64,000 nucleotides of DNA from contig JAUIJL010000021.1 of the NCBI GenBank assembly GCA_030431255.1, positions 62,001-126,000 of the forward strand. The letters run 5' to 3'. The position numbers and the translations under genes are program-made. Shown here piece by piece: positions 51,466-59,592 of this stretch; within the stretch, counting starts at the first letter, position 1, and each line of letters opens with the position of its first letter. The notes beneath the pieces are model-generated. The model did not search any database. It saw only the letters and a program-made list of their open reading frames with translations, and was not told the origin of the DNA. The stretch is from Thermoanaerobaculia bacterium. Lineage in GTDB: Bacteria > Acidobacteriota > Thermoanaerobaculia > Multivoradales > J023.

Positions 51466-52821
51466 TCAGACCGGCTGGCCGATCAGGCTGATCAGCTCCG
51501 CCATTTGTTCATCCAGCTGCTGCTGGGACGAAGCCTCCGCCACCAACCGCAGATAGGGCTCGGTGTTGGAGGGGCGTACGTTGAACCACCAATCGTCGTA
51601 TTGCACCGTGATGCCGTCGAGGTAGTCGATCTCGCCGTCGGAGTATTTCTCGGCCAGCAAGTCGATCTTGCCCTGCTTGTCCTCGACTTTGAAGTTGGTC
51701 TCCTCGCTCTTCGAATAGCGACGCAGGGGCTCGACCAGCTCGGAGAAGGGCTTGCCGGTCTTCCACAGAAGGTTGAGGGTCAAGAAGACCGCCAGCAGGG
51801 CGTTGTCGGCGGTGTAGGTGTCGCGGAAGTAATAGTGACCGGCGAGCTCGCCACCGAAGATGCCGCCGTTCTTGCGCAGGGTGGCTTTGATGAACGAATG
51901 ACCGACCCGCTCGCGCACGGGCACGCCACCGTGCTCGGTGATGAACTCGGCCACCGCCCGGGAGGATCGCAGATCGTAGACGATGTGGGATCCCGGCTCC
52001 CGTTCGAGCAGCTCGGCGCCGATCAAGGCGGTGGTCAGATCGTTGCCCACCACCGCGCCTTTTTCGTCGACAAAGGCGGAACGGTCGGCGTCGCCGTCGA
52101 AGGAGACGCCGAGGTCGGCCCCGTGCTCGATCACAGCTTTTTGCAGATCCGCCAGATTCTCCACCTTGAGCGGATTGGCCTCGTGGTTGGGGAAGGTGCC
52201 ATCGAGCTCGAAATAAAGGGGAATCAGCTCGATGCCTGCCCGTTCCAATAGATCCTTGTACACGGTGCCCATGCCGTTGGCGGCGTCTACGACCACTTTC
52301 AAAGTCTTGCCGTCGGCGGGTTTGTCGAGGAAGTCCAAGAGGAAGTCTGCGTAGGCCTCTTCGATGGAAACCTTCTCGTAACCGCCACGCTGATCGGCTT
52401 CCGGCAAGGGCTCACCGGTGGCTTTTTCCTCGATCAGCGGGATGCCGTGGTCACCGGAGACGGGTCGTGCGCCCCGCTTGGAGAATTTCAGACCGTTGTA
52501 CTCGGCGGGATTGTGGCTGGCGGTGACCTGAACGCCACCGGCGGTGCCGAGGTGGCCGACGGCGAAATAATTCATCGGTGTGGTGGCCAGGCCAATATCG
52601 ACCACGTCCAGGCCGGAGGCTCGCAGGCCGTCGATCAACGCTTCGACCATCGGGATGCTGTGGGAGCGCATGTCGTGGCTGACCACCACTTTATTGCCCT
52701 GTTCGAGATCGTCCTCATCGAGCACGTGGCGGAAGGCCAGTCCGATTTTGCGGGCCATTTCCTCGTTGAGCTGGGATGGGTAAAGGCCACGGACGTCGTA
52801 AGCTTTAAAAATTCCGGCCAT
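51466..52821 (-). CDS. Phosphomannomutase/phosphoglucomutase
   Basis: A 451-residue alpha-D-phosphohexomutase interconverting hexose 1- and 6-phosphates for exopolysaccharide and LPS sugars. The phosphoserine loop is TASHNPAEYNGLK, the metal loop is FDGDADRSAF, the sugar loop is GGELAGHYYF and the phosphate-binding loop is RPSNTEPYLRL. ATG 52821 has GGAG about 9 nt upstream; a TTG 18 bp earlier is possible but adds only charged residues. A GCCGCC-TTG-GGCGGC hairpin lies directly upstream. Confidence 0.95.
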   Translation of the reverse strand: MAGIFKAYDVRGLYPSQLNEEMARKIGLAFRHVLDEDDLEQGNKVVVSHDMRSHSIPMVEALIDGLRASGLDVVDIGLATTPMNYFAVGHLGTAGGVQVTASHNPAEYNGLKFSKRGARPVSGDHGIPLIEEKATGEPLPEADQRGGYEKVSIEEAYADFLLDFLDKPADGKTLKVVVDAANGMGTVYKDLLERAGIELIPLYFELDGTFPNHEANPLKVENLADLQKAVIEHGADLGVSFDGDADRSAFVDEKGAVVGNDLTTALIGAELLEREPGSHIVYDLRSSRAVAEFITEHGGVPVRERVGHSFIKATLRKNGGIFGGELAGHYYFRDTYTADNALLAVFLTLNLLWKTGKPFSELVEPLRRYSKSEETNFKVEDKQGKIDLLAEKYSDGEIDYLDGITVQYDDWWFNVRPSNTEPYLRLVAEASSQQQLDEQMAELISLIGQPV

Positions 52822-53096
52822 CTTCTTCTCTCTCCTCAAGCCGCCTTGGGCGGCGCTATCCGCGAATCATCGTTGCGGGTCATTCGCTGCGGGTCCTACG
52901 TTTGGGCTCAAACATCGCGGGTAAGTCATGGTTGAGCGCGTGTCGGGTTGCTGTTTAGAAAGGGTTGGCTCAAATGGGTTGGTCCGGCATAAATCGGAGG
53001 TAAATCTTTCGGGCGTGGTGGGGAGGCTCGGTGCTTGGGCTCACTTTCCGTCATCTCGGAGCTCCGTCTGGGATGTCGGCTCCGGAATGCGGGAGC
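52822..53096. other. Intergenic region upstream of the mutase gene
   Basis: 275 bp with no credible gene. It holds the mutase ribosome site and a short GC hairpin (about 52842-52856). Short direct similarity (GGTCATTCGCTGCGGGTCCTACG) looks like degenerate repeats but was not pursued. Confidence 0.4.
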
Positions 53097-54137
53097 TCAA
53101 TCGTCTGATGTGGGTGATGCGGGCTCGGTATCGAGGCCGTGCTCTCCCAAGAAACCTTCCAATTTCCTTCCAAACTCACCCGGTGATTCGGCATGGGGCA
53201 GGATGCCGGCTTGCTCGAATACTTCCAGATCCGCGTCGGGTAGGCGGCTGATCCAAAGATCCGCGGACTCCACCGGCGGGCTAACCGCTCGGCGACCCCA
53301 GGCGATCCACGTGGGGACGTTCACCCGGGGCAGAAGCTCGCGGACACCGTGATTCAAATAACCGCTGACATATGCCGCCAGCGCCTCCTGGGCTCCGTCT
53401 CGATGGCTGTTCAGATAATGCGAATCGATCAGCGCTTCGTCGACCAAGGACGGGGAGCCGAAGACATCCCGTCGCAGGTAGGCGGCGATGTTGGCACGGC
53501 TGGTAAAGACGTTGATCGCCGAGGTGCCGAGGATCGGCAGGCGCAACATCCGGTTGAGCACCGCGTCCTTGAGGTCGGGCTCGTCGCCATAGAGCTCCAT
53601 GCCCAAGGGGGCGATCAATCCCAAGGCCGAGATCCGAGAGGGTTGGTCGATCACGGTTTGCACGGCGTAAGCAGCGCTCAATCCGGCGGCCACCAGCACT
53701 ACCCGGCGTCCTGGGGAGTCGGCCGCCACCACGTGGTCGAGGAAGTCCCTCAACAGTTGGATGTACAGCTCACTGTCGTGGTGATCGCCGCTGGCACTGG
53801 ATTGGCCCCAACCCGGCAGGTCGGGGGCGAAAACCTCAAAGCTCGGGGCCAGCTGCTCCGCCGCCCCGCGCCATTCGTCAGAGCTGTGACCGGGGCCGAA
53901 GGCGTGGATCAGCACCACCGCGGGCCCTTCTCCCAAACGCTGGTAAGCGATGTCGCCGTGGGACCAACGATAGCGATCACCGCTGCCCCAGGTGGCGTCG
54001 GGCAGGTTGCGAGCCCGGCGGGCAACCAAAGAATTGAGCAAAGCGGGCAAACCCACGGCAGCGCCGCCCACCACCAAACCCTGGGTCAACCGACGGCGTC
54101 TCCGGCGACGCAGCTCCTCTTCGCTGCTTTGAGCCAT
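53097..54137 (-). CDS. Alpha/beta hydrolase-fold protein lacking the usual nucleophile
   Basis: A 346-residue protein. A very basic start (EELRRRRRRRL) followed by a hydrophobic stretch (GLVVGGAAVGLPALLNSLVA) suggests a membrane anchor. The fold is clear: VVLIHAFGPG oxyanion region, FAPDLPGWGQSS, and a C-terminal acid/His region with GILPHAESPGEF. The nucleophile elbow, normally G-x-S-x-G, reads VAAGLSA, so the Ser position is Gly152, with Ser154 two residues on. The protein may be a non-catalytic relative or use another chemistry. Confidence 0.82.
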   Translation of the reverse strand: MAQSSEEELRRRRRRRLTQGLVVGGAAVGLPALLNSLVARRARNLPDATWGSGDRYRWSHGDIAYQRLGEGPAVVLIHAFGPGHSSDEWRGAAEQLAPSFEVFAPDLPGWGQSSASGDHHDSELYIQLLRDFLDHVVAADSPGRRVVLVAAGLSAAYAVQTVIDQPSRISALGLIAPLGMELYGDEPDLKDAVLNRMLRLPILGTSAINVFTSRANIAAYLRRDVFGSPSLVDEALIDSHYLNSHRDGAQEALAAYVSGYLNHGVRELLPRVNVPTWIAWGRRAVSPPVESADLWISRLPDADLEVFEQAGILPHAESPGEFGRKLEGFLGEHGLDTEPASPTSDD

Positions 54138-54284
54138 GGGCCGAGGATACCACGCAGAGGGTCCCTAGGACGATGGCGAAAACGATGGCGGGGAGGTCGC
54201 GACGAAGCCTTGGAGTGACGGACCGTGGTGGCACGATGTCGGGGGTCCGGGTAGGGTTAGAATGTTCGAAAGGAGTCGTTCATC

Positions 54285-54848
54285 ATGGCCATTCGCCCCA
54301 TCGTTCGCTTAGGACATCCCGCCTTACGCAGCCCGGCCGATCCGGTGCCGCTCGAGAAATTGGCCGATCCAGAGTTTCAGACTTTGATCGACGATATGTT
54401 GGAAACCATGGACGACGCCGGCGGTGTCGGTCTCGCCGCGCCCCAGCTGGGGCTGCCGTGGCAGCTCTTTGTTTACGCCGCTGTCGATCCCGATCACGAG
54501 GACGACGACGAGCACGAGCCCGAGCTCAAGGTCCTGGTCAATCCCGGTATCGATCCCGAGAGCCGAGAGGTGGTTTACGACTGGGAGGGCTGTCTTTCCA
54601 TCTCCGACATGCGCGGCTTGGTGCCCAGATATCCCGCCGTGTTGGTTCACGCCTTCGACCGCCACGGAGAGCGGCTCGACTTCCGAGCCGAGCGCTACGA
54701 GGCGCGCATCGTCCAACACGAATTCGACCACCTCAACGGCATCGTCTTTTTGGATCGCATGCGCGATCTGCGGTCCTTGGCCTTCGGTGACGAGTGGGAG
54801 CAATTCATGATCCGGGGCGAGGACAGTGAGGGAGCCGGCGACGGATGA
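54285..54848 (+). CDS. def: Peptide deformylase
   Basis: A 187-residue metalloenzyme removing formyl from N-terminal Met. All three motifs are present: GVGLAAPQLG (about 46), EGCLSI (about 105) and QHEFDHLNG (about 145). An acidic insert (EDDDEHEPE) is near residue 72. GAAAGGAG lies upstream of the ATG. Its stop overlaps the rlmH start by ATGA. Confidence 0.97.
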   Translation: MAIRPIVRLGHPALRSPADPVPLEKLADPEFQTLIDDMLETMDDAGGVGLAAPQLGLPWQLFVYAAVDPDHEDDDEHEPELKVLVNPGIDPESREVVYDWEGCLSISDMRGLVPRYPAVLVHAFDRHGERLDFRAERYEARIVQHEFDHLNGIVFLDRMRDLRSLAFGDEWEQFMIRGEDSEGAGDG

Positions 54849-55315
54849 GCCGCGGCTACCTCGTCTTGTGGGCTGCCCGTCACCAACGCCGCGATTGGGA
54901 GGATCTGTGCGCCGACTATCGCCGTCGGATCCAGCACAATGCCTCGATTCGCGACCAAATGATCAAGGTGAAGGGCTCAAGCGATGATCCGGGCCGCATC
55001 AAGGCCGAAGGTGCGGCGCTGCTGGCCGCTTTGCCCGACCCTTGTTGGACCGTCGCCTTGGACCCCCGGGGCAAAACCCTCAGCTCCGAAGCCTTCGCGC
55101 GGGAGCTCGCCCGCCTGGAGGAAGACTGGCCCCATCCTGTGGCCTTCGTCATCGGCTCTGACGCCGGGCTCGACGAAGAGGTCTCAAAAGCCGCCCGGCT
55201 GCGACTTTCCTACGGCCCGATGATTTACGGCCATGAGCTGGCCCGGCTGGTTCTTTACGAACAGCTGTACAGAGCTCTTTGTATCCGGCGGGGAATAAAG
55301 TACCATCGGCGCTGA
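54845..55315 (+). CDS. rlmH: 23S rRNA (pseudouridine-1915-N3) methyltransferase
   Basis: A 156-residue SPOUT methyltransferase. The knot region shows VALDPRGKTLSSEAFA, FVIGSDAGLDEEV and the C-terminal LSYGPMIYGHELARLVLYEQ followed by LYRALCIRRGIKYHR. The length is standard. Translationally coupled to def by a 4-bp overlap. Confidence 0.95.
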   Translation: MSRGYLVLWAARHQRRDWEDLCADYRRRIQHNASIRDQMIKVKGSSDDPGRIKAEGAALLAALPDPCWTVALDPRGKTLSSEAFARELARLEEDWPHPVAFVIGSDAGLDEEVSKAARLRLSYGPMIYGHELARLVLYEQLYRALCIRRGIKYHRR

Positions 55316-55456
55316 ATTTCAGGGCGCCTCGAAATTCGCGGAATCCGGCGCTTGAAAAGCAACCGAGGAATCCCTGAATCCGTATGATCACTTGCCGGTC
55401 GATTGCCGGCGGGCGAGAGTCAGCAGAGTAACTACATCGAGAGGGAAATTCCCGAA

Positions 55457-55843
55457 GTGCCCTACACCAAAGTTGTTCCAGAAGCGATCGCGGTGGAAGA
55501 TCTAGACGGTTTTCGCGTGATTCTCGAGAAAAAGCGCGAAGAAGTTCTGAATCTCTACCGGCACGATGTGGCCGCGGGCCAGCAGTCCACCGACGACAAC
55601 GCTGACGATTTTGCCGACCGGGCAAATAACTCCTACAACCGCGAGACGATGTTCGCCATCTCGGACGCGGAGAGGAGCTTGCTTTTCGAGATCGACGAAG
55701 CGCTCGATCGGCTCGAAAGCCAGGCGTTCGGCGCTTGCACCAACTGTCAGAACGAGATTGGCAAGGCGCGCATCGAAGCCATTCCATGGGCCTCGCTGTG
55801 CATTGATTGCGCGGAGCTCAAGGAAAGAGGTCTCCTGGACTGA
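55457..55843 (+). CDS. DksA/TraR-family zinc-finger protein
   Basis: A 128-residue protein from GTG 55457. It has a helical coiled-coil (FRVILEKKREEVLNLYRHD), an acidic turn (DDNADDFADRANN) and a C-terminal zinc finger CTNC ... CIDC (about 94-117). It resembles DksA, which enters the RNA polymerase secondary channel and works with ppGpp. The tip sequence DDNADDFAD partly matches the DksA-tip Asp pattern. A TTG 54 bp upstream is in frame; AGAGGG before the GTG favours the shorter form. Confidence 0.88.
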   Translation: MPYTKVVPEAIAVEDLDGFRVILEKKREEVLNLYRHDVAAGQQSTDDNADDFADRANNSYNRETMFAISDAERSLLFEIDEALDRLESQAFGACTNCQNEIGKARIEAIPWASLCIDCAELKERGLLD

Positions 55844-55945
55844 TCTTGTCGGGCTCGGGTTAAGATCTAGGCAGAAGACCCGTGATCACGGATGACGGCG
55901 AAGCCGCAGTGGCATTGCCGTGGTGCGTCCGACCAAGGAGGGCCT

Positions 55946-57403
55946 GTGCAGATCCGAACCTACATCGGCGTGCTGTTGGGCTTGGTGTTGATGGTGGAGG
56001 CCTCCGCCGTGACCCTGCTCAACCAAGGCCTTCTTTTCGAACGCTTCAGCCTGACCTCGGAATTCACCATTCCGGTCTACGGCGCCTTCGTCCTGGTGTT
56101 CTTGCTCGGCTGCTTGCCCCCGCTCACCGTGCTCTTGGTTCAAAGCCTACGCCGGGATCTGACCCAAAGGCGGGAGCGCCGACGTCACCGGGAGGCGAAG
56201 AGCTCCGAGCAGCGGCTACGCCGGGCCATCGATTGCCAGCGAGACGGCCAATTCCAGCGCGCCGCCGCCGAGCTCGAAGCGGTGCTGGCGGAGAAACCCG
56301 AGGATTTTTCGACCCTGCTCCGCTACGGCGAGATCTTGCGTCTGCTCGGACGCCATCGGGAAGCGCTGGACGTCCACCGACGTGCGTCGGTCCTCTATCC
56401 CCAAAGTGTCGCGGTGCTCTACCAGCTGGCGGCGGACTACGAAGAAGCGGATCCCGAGGGCGGTGCCGTCGACGGTGACGGTAGCCAAGTCGCGCACGAG
56501 GTGCGGAATCGAATTCTGCGCGATTTCCCGGGTTTCGGTCTTCAGGTCCTGCGCCGTCGCCGGGATACGGCCATGGCGGCCGGCCGCTGGGACGAGGCGG
56601 TGCGTTGGCACGACAAAATCGGTGCCCTGGGCTCCGGTGAGCTGCAAAAAGAAGACGCGGCGGTTCGCCAGGGCTTGAGCTATCAGCGGGGGGTGGCCCT
56701 GCTCGAATCGGATCGCGCCGCGGAGGCGGCCGAGGTATTTCGCGGCCTGCTCGAAGAGCAAGAGCGATTTGTTCCGGCAGCCATCATGCTCGGCGAAGCA
56801 CAGCTTCTGCTCGACGATGAAAGTGCCGCCCTGGAAGCTTGGCGCCGAGGTTTTACCGCCACGGGCTCGCCGGTTTTTCTGCAACGCTTGGAAGACTACT
56901 TCATTGAGATCTCGGCGCCGGATCGGGCCATCCAAATGCTGCACGGCCTGATCACCCAATCGGAAAACGACCTTCTGCCGATGCTCTTCTTGGGGCGGTT
57001 GTACTATCGGGTCGAGATGTTGGACGAAGCCTACAAGGTGCTGCAAAGCATCCGCGAGCCCATGGACGGGTCCGCCAGCTTCCACTATCTCCTGGGACGA
57101 ATTCGCAAGCGTCGCGACGATCCGGCCGCTGCCCTAGAGCTCTTCCAGAACGGGCTCAAGCGCATGGGCATCCCCAACGAATCCTACGTCTGTGGTCATT
57201 GCGCGGAGACCTACTCCGAATGGCACGGTTGGTGTAAGCGCTGCGGCACCTGGAGCTCGATCGAGCTCGACGTGGGCAAGGAGCAGCTCACTCGCGAAGA
57301 CCTGGGCATGGCGCCGGTTCCCCATCTCGGCGGTTACGGCCCCGTGGATGCTTGGGATCTGGATGGTTTCGACGACGGGATCGAATCTCCGTCTTCCACC
57401 TGA
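55946..57403 (+). CDS. LapA/LapB-like fusion: two membrane helices, TPRs and a zinc ribbon
   Basis: A 485-residue protein from GTG 55946 with AAGGAGG 4 nt upstream. Residues 1-65 hold two membrane helices (YIGVLLGLVLMVEASAVTLL; IPVYGAFVLVFLLGCLPP) like LapA. Then come TPR-like repeats (about 90-405) and a rubredoxin-type C-terminus (CGHCAETYSEWHGWCKRCGTW, about 415-435) as in LapB/YciM. In E. coli separate LapA and LapB control LPS synthesis by handing LpxC to FtsH. Here both seem to be one protein. A conserved tail of about 50 acidic residues follows. Confidence 0.82.
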   Translation: MQIRTYIGVLLGLVLMVEASAVTLLNQGLLFERFSLTSEFTIPVYGAFVLVFLLGCLPPLTVLLVQSLRRDLTQRRERRRHREAKSSEQRLRRAIDCQRDGQFQRAAAELEAVLAEKPEDFSTLLRYGEILRLLGRHREALDVHRRASVLYPQSVAVLYQLAADYEEADPEGGAVDGDGSQVAHEVRNRILRDFPGFGLQVLRRRRDTAMAAGRWDEAVRWHDKIGALGSGELQKEDAAVRQGLSYQRGVALLESDRAAEAAEVFRGLLEEQERFVPAAIMLGEAQLLLDDESAALEAWRRGFTATGSPVFLQRLEDYFIEISAPDRAIQMLHGLITQSENDLLPMLFLGRLYYRVEMLDEAYKVLQSIREPMDGSASFHYLLGRIRKRRDDPAAALELFQNGLKRMGIPNESYVCGHCAETYSEWHGWCKRCGTWSSIELDVGKEQLTREDLGMAPVPHLGGYGPVDAWDLDGFDDGIESPSST

Positions 57404-57452
57404 GCATCCGTCTTCCCCCTGAGCAACGTAAGAAAGATCCCAACGGCGACCT

Positions 57453-58913
57453 ATGGCAAGCACGACCCTAGACGGCATCTTGAAGCGGATCGAAAAGGGC
57501 GAGGTGGAGCCCGTCTACCTGATCAGCGGCGATCTCGTGGCCGCCGAGCCCCAAGCCTCGCGCCTGGCGAAAGCGGTGGCCGAGCGCGCCGGCTGCTCGG
57601 TGGAAACCCACAAACGTCCGGATCGGCTCAGCACGCTCTTCGCCGATCTCAGGACCATGGGCCTGTTCTCGCCCGCCAAGGTGATGTTGGTCGTCGACAC
57701 GGCGATTCTGGCGGACTCCAAGGCCGCGGCGGAGCTGATCGACCAAGCCGGTGAAGGCTTGCCGGTGGAGGACCCCGCCGCGGAGCTCGGGGGAGCCCAG
57801 CGGGAAGCGGCCTCCCGGCTTTTCCAAGCTTTGCATGTCTTCGGCATGGACACCGAGGTGGGTGACGCCTCGGAGGTCATCGCGTCCCTACCGAAATGGG
57901 CGCTGCAAGGCGGCCGAGCCTTCCGCAAGAAGAAACCCCGGGGCCGCAACGCCAAGGATCTGAAAGCCCTGCAGGAAGGTTTGGTCGAGCTGCTCGAAGC
58001 TGGGCGAAACAGCGGTCTGGTGGGTTTCGCCCAAGGCGACCTGGCAGAGCTGGGGGAGCTGACCCAAGGTGCCATGCCCGATGGCCATTGTCTTATTCTC
58101 GCCGAGTCGTCGGTATCGGCGGATCACCCCGTGGTGGCGACGCTGAAAGAGCGCAAGGCCATGGTCTCCGTCGCCACGGTATCGGCCGGCAAGGGCGGGG
58201 ATTGGCAAGGCTTGACGGATCTGGTCCGCGAGCTCGAGCAGGAGACGGGGGTCGGCATCGCCGCCGACGCGCTCAAAGAGCTGGCCCGTCGGACCCTGCG
58301 TGGAACCGGCGACTTTCGAGATAAATCCGCGGCGTCGTCGTCCACCGCCCGTTTGGCCGGGGAATATCGCAAGCTGGCGGGTCTGGCCAAAGGCCACGGC
58401 AAGAAGAAGATCGACCGTGGGCTGGTGGAGGAGACGATCAAGGATCGGGGCGAGGAGGACGTCTGGCAAATCCTCGACGCCGTCGGCAATGGTCGGGGGG
58501 CCGAAGCCGTCGCCCGCTACCACCGCTTGATCGAATCCTCGGGCGATGAAATGGCCGCCCGCCTTTCCTTCTTCTCCCTGCTCGCTTCCTTCTGCCGGCA
58601 GCTCAGCGCCGTGGCCGGTGTCGCCCGCGTCGCTCGCGTGCAGCCCGGGGTGCGCAACTACAACCAATTCAAAAGCCGCTGGGCCCCGGCCCTACAAGGT
58701 GATTTGCCCCACGGCGGCAAGAATCCCTTAGCCGGCCTGCACCCCTACCGCCTGCACAAGGCCTACCTGGCCGCCTCGCAAATCAAACGGGAAGAGCTCC
58801 CCCTCCTGCCTTGGCGGGCCCTCGAAACCGAGCTCCGGATCAAAGGCGACACCACCCAAGCCGACGCCGCCGTCACCGCTTTGATCACCCACCTGGTGTC
58901 CTGCCGGATGTGA
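57453..58913 (+). CDS. holA: DNA polymerase III delta subunit
   Basis: A 486-residue clamp-loader subunit. The N-terminal part (PVYLISGDLVAAE, TMGLFSPAKVMLVVD) and the middle domain (HCLILAESSVSAD; VGIAADALKELARRT) match HolA, as does the C-terminal collar region. It is longer than the usual about 340 residues because of an insert at about 105-195, rich in Ala/Lys and including RKKKPRGRNAK. It follows the LapB-like gene by 49 bp. Confidence 0.88.
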   Translation: MASTTLDGILKRIEKGEVEPVYLISGDLVAAEPQASRLAKAVAERAGCSVETHKRPDRLSTLFADLRTMGLFSPAKVMLVVDTAILADSKAAAELIDQAGEGLPVEDPAAELGGAQREAASRLFQALHVFGMDTEVGDASEVIASLPKWALQGGRAFRKKKPRGRNAKDLKALQEGLVELLEAGRNSGLVGFAQGDLAELGELTQGAMPDGHCLILAESSVSADHPVVATLKERKAMVSVATVSAGKGGDWQGLTDLVRELEQETGVGIAADALKELARRTLRGTGDFRDKSAASSSTARLAGEYRKLAGLAKGHGKKKIDRGLVEETIKDRGEEDVWQILDAVGNGRGAEAVARYHRLIESSGDEMAARLSFFSLLASFCRQLSAVAGVARVARVQPGVRNYNQFKSRWAPALQGDLPHGGKNPLAGLHPYRLHKAYLAASQIKREELPLLPWRALETELRIKGDTTQADAAVTALITHLVSCRM

Positions 58914-58992
58914 GCCGTGTCGGCCGACGCCTGTTAGACTGGATCCTTCTTTCGCTCCATCGAACCGGGAAACCTCCGGGACTGCAGGGAAT

Positions 58993-59592
58993 GTGAGCCC
59001 TGAAACCATGCGCCGAGCCGATCAAGACGCCATGACCGAGCTGCTCCAACGCTGGAGCGCGGGTGAATCGGGCGCCTTCGACGATCTGATGGATCTGGCC
59101 TACCAGCGTCTGCACCGTATCGCCCACGGCCAAGCGCGTCGCGAGCGCGCCGGTCATACGCTGCAAGCGACGGAGATCCTGCATGAGGCGGTGTTGCGCC
59201 TCATGGATCTGCGCAGCCTTTCGTGGTCCGACCGCGGGCATTTCTTCGCCGTGTCGACCGAGATGATGCGTCGGATCTTGGTGGACTACGCCCGTCGCAA
59301 TAATCGCTTGAAGCGCGGTGGCTCCGATCAGCAGGTGACGCTACACGAAGCGGCCTCATTGACCGCGGAAGGCCGTCCGCTGGATCTTATCGCCTTGGAT
59401 GAGGCCCTTTCTCTCTTGGAGCAGCGCGACCCGCAAAAGGGAAAAATCGTCAAGCTACGCATTTTCGGCGGCCTCGGCACCGAAGAGATTTCTCGCTGCT
59501 TGGGTATCTCCACCGCCACCGTGCAGCGAGAGTGGCGTCGCGCCAAGACTTGGCTCTATGCCGAGCTCAAAGGGGAGCAGATTCTTGGCTGA
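58993..59592 (+). CDS. ECF sigma factor (TIGR02999-like) paired with a kinase
   Basis: A 199-residue sigma factor. Landmarks are MTELLQRWSAGESGAFDDLM, QATEILHEAVLRLM, GHFFAVSTEMMRRILVDYAR and region 4 IVKLRIFGGLGTEEISRCL. The start is GTG 58993 (AGGGA just upstream) or ATG 59008. Its last 8 bp overlap the downstream kinase start. No anti-sigma gene. Confidence 0.88.
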   Translation: MSPETMRRADQDAMTELLQRWSAGESGAFDDLMDLAYQRLHRIAHGQARRERAGHTLQATEILHEAVLRLMDLRSLSWSDRGHFFAVSTEMMRRILVDYARRNNRLKRGGSDQQVTLHEAASLTAEGRPLDLIALDEALSLLEQRDPQKGKIVKLRIFGGLGTEEISRCLGISTATVQREWRRAKTWLYAELKGEQILG

